A DNA stretch of 64,000 nucleotides from Clitoria ternatea (Eukaryota > Streptophyta > Magnoliopsida > Fabales > Fabaceae): assembly GCA_037962975.1 (NCBI GenBank), contig CM075675.1:9620001-9684000 (forward strand), in the 5' to 3' direction. A model generated the notes under the pieces. The model saw only the letters and a list, made by a program, of their open reading frames with translations. It searched no databases and was not told where the DNA came from. The position numbers and the translations under genes were made by a program. Shown here one piece after another: positions 58,561 to 64,000 of the stretch. Numbering within the stretch: the stretch's first letter is position 1; each line of letters opens with the position of its first letter.

Positions 58561-59020
58561 ACATATTTTTGTGATAAATTAGTAATAATCATTCAACCAA
58601 TTACCATATATCTGACAAGTCCCTATGTACCGACAACCTTTACATAAATAATTTGAAACTACAACAAAATCAATACATTAAACACCATTTTCTTAATATG
58701 TTATGCTTGTGGATATGTTGTGTCTATAAAGTGCTTCTGTTACTATGATATTCATTATTTTCTGTGTGTGATTGTAAGAAACTATGTTTGGGAACTGATT
58801 TTCATGCTAAAAAAAATGTAAAAATGTGTGTTCTGTTACACAAATTGGCTGGGAAACTCAAATTTTGACCCACTCACCTAGGCCAGTCATGGTCGCCTAG
58901 GTGAGCCAGCCTAGGACCCCGTCCCTTTTTGCTTTTCCCTTTTCTTAACTACTCGGTTGTTTTCTCCCTTTGTCATTTGTTTCTTTCTCTACATAAAAAT
59001 GATAAAGATTGGTGGAGGAA
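58561..59020. other. unassigned DNA
   Basis: AT-rich, with one GC-richer inverted-repeat-like patch near 58868-58915 (CTCACCTAGGCC and GGCC-rich words). No gene recognised. Confidence 0.4.
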
Positions 59021-59440
59021 AAGTTAATTTAGATAATACGTTGTTAGCCTTATTTCTTTTTTTGAAGTTTCTTTGTTTCTAAAGCACACATTTTATTCGT
59101 AAAGTATCATACAAAAGGTCGAGTTTAATTTGGATAAAACATCTTGCTAACCCTCGCTCCTCGTTTTCTTTAAAGAAACAATGTCATTTCAAATTAATAC
59201 ATGTATGCCTTTCTTTTTTTTATCGTGGAGCGCGAGACTAATTTAAACAACATTTCTTGTTAATCCCGCACTCCTTTTGAAAATATGTCATGATCAAAGA
59301 GCTTGTACCATTAAAATAATATTAATTTAAATAAGACGTCATGTTAACATCGCTTCGTAAACCCCACTATTCTCTCGTTGTTTTACGCTTGCTCATGTCG
59401 CTCCATTGTTATTTCCTTCGAGGTTAAATTAATCTTTAAT
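59021..59440. repeat. decayed tandem repeat, about 100-bp unit
   Basis: Four to five diverged units, each opening with a variant of AGTTTAATTTRGATAAxACxT and TTGTTAACCC, at about 59021, 59127, 59236, 59322 and possibly 59421. CGCTCC-like words follow the opening block in several units. Confidence 0.6.
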
Positions 59441-59629
59441 ATGCACGATCAATTTGAGATAGTTGTCTAAAATGATTAATACCTTCCTTTCAAACGTAAA
59501 ATCTTATTTTTATGATCTATATCTTAATAAAAGAGTTTTCTAATATTTTATTTTTAATTAAATATTGATCGCGACTCTATCTTTAAATTCTCTGTTTATT
59601 TTTTCATTTTTTCTCGACGAGGCAGCCTC

Positions 59630-60363
59630 TAGGGGTGTCCAATTTCGTTGTTATCCGTGTGAACCCGATCTACCCGATTTTAAAGGTAAGAATGGGTCGG
59701 TTTGTAACGGGTTTTCGGGTAAAAAAAGGTCATTTAAACGGTTTATTGTGACTAAAAACGGGCGGGTTCGGGTTAAAAAAATTAAACTCGATGATACCCA
59801 TACTCAACCGACTGCTACTAGAAATATCATGCAGTTATTTCTCTTTATTGATTTCTAGATATATTAACAATACTTTCTTTAAGATTAGTCTTTGTGTAGT
59901 CAACCTGAAGTCATACATGAGTTTATCATCAAATTATCATATTCTAAATGCATGTGTTAGATTTGAATACTTAATAACTTTTACGTTTTTTTCTGGTACT
60001 AGTACAATCTATAATTAGAAAAAAAAAACAATCTAATAGAATTACTTCCTACTGCTTCAATGCTGTGTCACTTTCATATTTCATAAGGCTTTGGTTCTAA
60101 AACGTGAAATACATCATTTTTATATACAAGTTTTTGCTAACATTATTTTATACGTAAAAAGTGGCAAAAAATAAAAATTAAATTTTCCTAAGAAACTTAA
60201 CCGAAAAATCCGACCGAAAAAACCGAGAACCGCACTTAACCGAACCCGACCAAACCGATCATAGTATTGGGTGAAAATGGGTTATTATTTATGTTTCATG
60301 GATAACAACGGGTGGACTTAAAAGTAACTGAATCTGACCGAACCCGACCGATGGACACCCCTA
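59630..60363. mobile_element. hAT-type non-autonomous element, 734 bp
   Basis: Perfect 12-bp TIRs TAGGGGTGTCCA and perfect 8-bp target copies GCAGCCTC (59622-59629 and 60364-60371). Subterminal regions are rich in ACCCGA/TCGGGT words (59660-59775 and 60180-60350), the pattern of hAT transposase binding sites. No coding capacity. Confidence 0.95.
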
Positions 60364-60371
60364 GCAGCCTC

Positions 60372-61533
60372 CCATTCCGATCTCATCCTGAGACAAAACT
60401 GATTCACGAGGAAAAGAAAAAGAAAAACCTAAAATCAACGTGAACAGCTTAATCAAGATTTCACAACAATTGAATCTGGTAAAAAGAACATGAAAAATTG
60501 TGCCAAAAATATGCATGGATCTCTTTAGAAAGCATTAAAAAAAGGTTAGACATTGATAAAGAGGATATGTAAATTGTCTTTGCTAAAGGCGAGACCAAAT
60601 TCTTAATGGAATTATAGTTAGAGTATCACGTAAGTAGCTTTATTATTGCTTTTAACTTGATTGATGTGCTATGCACAAACGTGGGTAGTCAATTAATTAA
60701 GGGTTGGTGTGTTTTTTTATAAAAAACTTTTATTTTGATAATTATATATTTTAATAATTAAATTGATTAATTTAAATTTATTTGATATTTGGATGTAAAT
60801 ATGAAAAAATTAATTAGATGATCTATTTTGTGTGGATTACAGTAAAGAAAAGTATTTTTAAATTTAAAATTACTAAAATAAATATAAAAATTATGAAATT
60901 TAAAAGATACAAAAGATAAAATAAGAAAAATATAACTATATAGTTGACATAAATACTTTTTCAATTGAAATAAAAAATTCAAATTCTAATTGTAATGATT
61001 TTCCTTGATAAAAAAATTAATAAATTATAGTATGTTTTTTCATGCAGACATTGAAACATTAAAAAATATTTTTTATGCAAGTTTTAAAAAAATAATCTCT
61101 TAAATAAACTTTCCTAAACAAATTTTTAATCAATAATAGAAATAGAGGAGAGATGGATTTAGGTTTAGTGCATTTAACAAATAATATATTTGGTGCATTT
61201 AATTGTTTTGTAACACTTACTACAATAGATATTTCTAAAATCGATATAACAAAAATATTTTTTATACCAATCCTTAATACAACTAATATAATAAATAATA
61301 AAGTATAAAAAATTTATATTAATTAAATTAAAAATAAAAAAATATTTTTGACCTCAGTAATATATCAAATCTAAATCCAAATCAAATGGGGACACATAAC
61401 ATATATGAAAAAGCAACAGACATTTGTGCGAGTGTCATCAACCGACAAGGTTGATTGATGGGTTTGTCATATGGGCCTCTTGTGTTGGGGGTTGATGTGA
61501 TAAAGATCTCGTACCAGTGCTCCTCCCACACAC
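60372..61533. other. AT-rich stretch, nothing recognised
   Basis: Very AT-rich from 60700 to 61400. No gene, RNA or repeat family recognised. Confidence 0.5.
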
Positions 61534-61536
61534 TAA

Positions 61537-61712
61537 GGGCCTGTTTGGTTATTTGGTTTGGTTGGTCAAACCTCGGTTTGACCAACCCCAAAAATAAATC
61601 CTACGGTCAAACGGAGTTTTGACTATCTCGAACGGCGTGAAAGATCAATATCAACCCTTAAATTTCTCCATTTCCCCAACTCCGTTTTCCCAACTGGAAA
61701 CCAAACGGACCC
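61537..61712. mobile_element. PIF/Harbinger-type miniature element, 176 bp
   Basis: TIRs GGGCCTGTTTGGTT and, on the other strand, GGGTCCGTTTGGTT, with TAA at 61534-61536 and 61713-61715. An internal palindrome, GGTTGGTCAAACC then TC then GGTTTGACCAACC, lies near 61559-61586. Confidence 0.9.
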
Positions 61713-61715
61713 TAA

Positions 61716-64000
61716 TTAAATAAGGGGAATATGCCATCCACTCAATTTTTTTTCTTTTCTTATATCTATTTTGTTTTAGACTAATAACAACTCTAGTTAC
61801 TATCTTATGTCTTTGGTAACTTCAACTAAGATAAAGTGGTTTTTTAATTAATCTATGTACTTGCTAGTATCTACTTAATTACTAATGCAAAAATGATGTT
61901 TTTATTTTAAAACAAATTTATATATTTTTATAAGTATCATTCTTGGAATGTGAATATTTTCATGTCAAAATTATTGAGTTTTTTTTTCACAAAACTTAAG
62001 ATATTTATTATCTTACAAAGATATGTTTTGGTTAATTATCATTATTATCCAAAAGTAATTCTATTTGAGTTAGAAATATTTATATTATATTATGGGATTA
62101 ACTTTTTCACTAAATATTTTTTTCATTTACGTGGTTTAAATGTGTATCTAAAATCATTGATGTTAGAATGTTTAGTGGTTCATAAGCCTAATATAATGGC
62201 CAGAGTGAAGGTGAATTTATCAGGTAAAAGACACTTAATTATAAAATTTTAAAGTATTATATAATGCTTTTAACACTTATATACTCTTTACGCTTTTTTA
62301 TTTTATTCAATACGAGAAAGTTACAAGTAAACTTATTTCCCTTCTTCAAATTCATAAAAGATACAAAAAGAAAAACTCATCATATTAACCATCAATCAAG
62401 ATCAAGCCTTAGTCTTCCTTTTATCAAAAACTTGCACATAAGGTAACTTTTCATCTTAAAGCACTTTATGGATGGAAGAAAAGAGAAACAAAAGAGAAGT
62501 GATATGAAAAATATAACTGTTGTTAATACAGAATAAAAACAATTAAAAGAAAGTTCACTTCTAGAAATATAAATCCATCTATTTCTCCCCTATTTTTCAT
62601 TCAATTTAAATTTAAATTTAAATTATATTTTCTTTTCATTTTTTAAATAAACGTAAAAGGTTGAGTTGTTGTAAAGTCTCTCATGATTCACACGGAAATC
62701 AAAATTGAGATCAATTTAAGATAAACTATCATTTTTTTTAAAACTCAATATATGTATATATTGCGTCGTTATTAATTTAGAGCTAACTATTTTTTAATAT
62801 TAAAGTGTGATAATAAAAATTGTCTTTTTGTTTTAGGTGAACTTTTAAGATGTGTGTATATAAAATTAAAATAAAAAGTAAAATAAAATAGAAATTACAT
62901 ATATGTGTGTAAAATAGAAACGTTTATGTAAATGAAGCTCTGAAGTGACCTTTATATCCGATTCAAGATAGTAGCGGCGATTTGACAATTCCTAAGTATA
63001 CTAAAACCTGCGACAAAGTCAAAACAACGTGAAAACATTAACCTAAATTTGTAACATTCTTAGAGCAACAAGAAGAGTGTGAAATGATCTGTATCCATTT
63101 TGCATTAACTTGACAATAGTAATTTCAATTAATAAAATACGCAATTATCAAGTTTCATCTTCCTCTTGTTAATTAAAAAATGTTATTTTTCTATCAGAAA
63201 GTATATATACCTTTGAGACTAGGTTAGGTCATATTTGTGAGAAAAAACAAAAAAGATATGAGTAAATTATAATAGGTCAATTATTTAAATGTTCAATTTC
63301 TCTTTTAATATTTTAAAATTAGATTGATCATTCAATTTCAATAACAAAAGATTCAAGCCCGTAAGTCCCCTTTATTCTCTGATCTTTCCTATAATCACTA
63401 GGTTATCTTATATTTCTTGTCATAAAAATATTTTCTTTGAGAAATGTTTATATATTTATAGACCATTAATCAACATGATTTTTAAGTATGTGAAATTTGA
63501 ACTCGACGGTTGAATCGGTAGCTAATTAAAACTAACCTTTATCGACTGAATATTAAAATGCTAATGCTAAAAAGATTACACAAAAAGAAAATAAAATACA
63601 ACAGTGCGTTTTCATTCCCTCAGATACAATCGCGATTCTCGGAGAGATAAATGGAGTAAATCATGAGTCTCTAGAAGTAGGATTCCTTTTTCTCTTCTTT
63701 ACTATAGTGGTTTATAAACCCACTTGTTATGTACCCAGAAAAAATAAAAAAAAAGTATATAACTATGGTTACCTGTTGTATTGATCAATTAACAGCGATC
63801 CTTGCTAACTATGGAATTAATATAAACAATCATGCACTACAACTGCAACAACCCAAATATCACGGCAAGAAATCCTGATGAAAAGATTATGACAACTGTG
63901 ACTACTTTTTATGTTACTATTATATTTATGATAAAAAAATTTAATATTTATGATCATAATACAACAATAACTTGAATTAATGATGAAATTTTCATCCTAA
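61716..64000. other. AT-rich stretch, nothing recognised
   Basis: No open frame resembling a known family on either strand, no tRNA-like cloverleaf noticed and no terminal-repeat element found. May be decayed intergenic DNA. Confidence 0.5.

Noticed and set aside
61950..62446. Frames of 100 and 60 codons near the right edge
   Set aside because: AT-rich composition, hydrophobic low-complexity translation, no motif. Expected by chance in such DNA.
1..64000. tRNA, rRNA or snRNA genes
   Set aside because: Only primer-binding complements of tRNA-iMet and tRNA-Asp were found; no cloverleaf with both promoter boxes and no rRNA-like block was recognised by eye.

Overview
This is plant nuclear DNA: no host gene with an intact reading frame was found, and nearly everything recognisable is a nested pile of transposable elements. 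The element families (chromodomain Ty3/gypsy, Ty1/copia, an LTR element with a tRNA-Asp primer site, Sirevirus-like LTRs, three CACTA elements, hAT and PIF/Harbinger miniatures), the AT-rich composition and the intron style fit a dicot, most likely a legume. The species is an inference and is not proven by the sequence. The setting looks like pericentromeric, methylated DNA: almost every nonsense mutation in the better-preserved genes is explicable as a C:G to T:A transition.

Layout. (1) 1-17465 is a Ty3/gypsy chromovirus on the minus strand, with its 5' LTR at 14360-17465 and its 3' LTR beyond the left edge. Its gag-pol frame is split by CACTA-1 (337-10124, target duplication AAT). CACTA-1 carries a TNP2/TnpD-type transposase (one frame, three stops) and a 13-exon TnpA-like gene that ends in a Ulp1/C48 cysteine protease domain. 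Both of its ends carry arrays of about nine hairpin modules. (2) 17466 to about 37010 is a decayed copia element on the minus strand, split by CACTA-2 (19142-34438, duplication AAA). CACTA-2 carries decayed copies of the same two genes. Its transposase is split by a solo LTR of the same gypsy family (25841-28949, duplication TAAAC), and its 5' region holds a captured fragment of the chloroplast TATA/Tha4 protein translocase gene. (3) 37011-48089 is the 3' end and LTR of a Sirevirus-like element. That LTR is split by a poorly bounded insertion (about 39849-47345), which itself contains a young LTR element (40940-46833, duplication AATTG) whose LTRs each carry 11 copies of the palindrome GAATCGATTC. 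(4) 48090-54900 is AT-rich DNA with a 300-bp hAT-type element and a second Sirevirus-like solo LTR (50840-53609), itself interrupted. (5) 54900-58560 is a gypsy-type LTR fragment split by CACTA-3 (55182-58157), a non-autonomous element carrying the last exon of a UDP-arabinose 4-epimerase gene. (6) 58561-64000 is AT-rich DNA with a decayed tandem repeat, a 734-bp hAT-type element and a 176-bp PIF/Harbinger miniature element.

How the parts relate. CACTA-1 and CACTA-2 share one plan: short TIRs beginning CACTAGTG, subterminal hairpin arrays that are the probable TnpA binding sites, the TNP2 gene first and the TnpA-Ulp1 gene second, all on the minus strand. CACTA-3 lacks both genes but shares the ACGGTT/AACCGT array core with CACTA-1, so it could be mobilised by a CACTA-1-like source. 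CACTA-2 uses a different core (ACCGGT). Two of the three CACTA elements carry pieces of unrelated host genes. Annotation is by eye; exon edges and decayed boundaries are approximate where stated.
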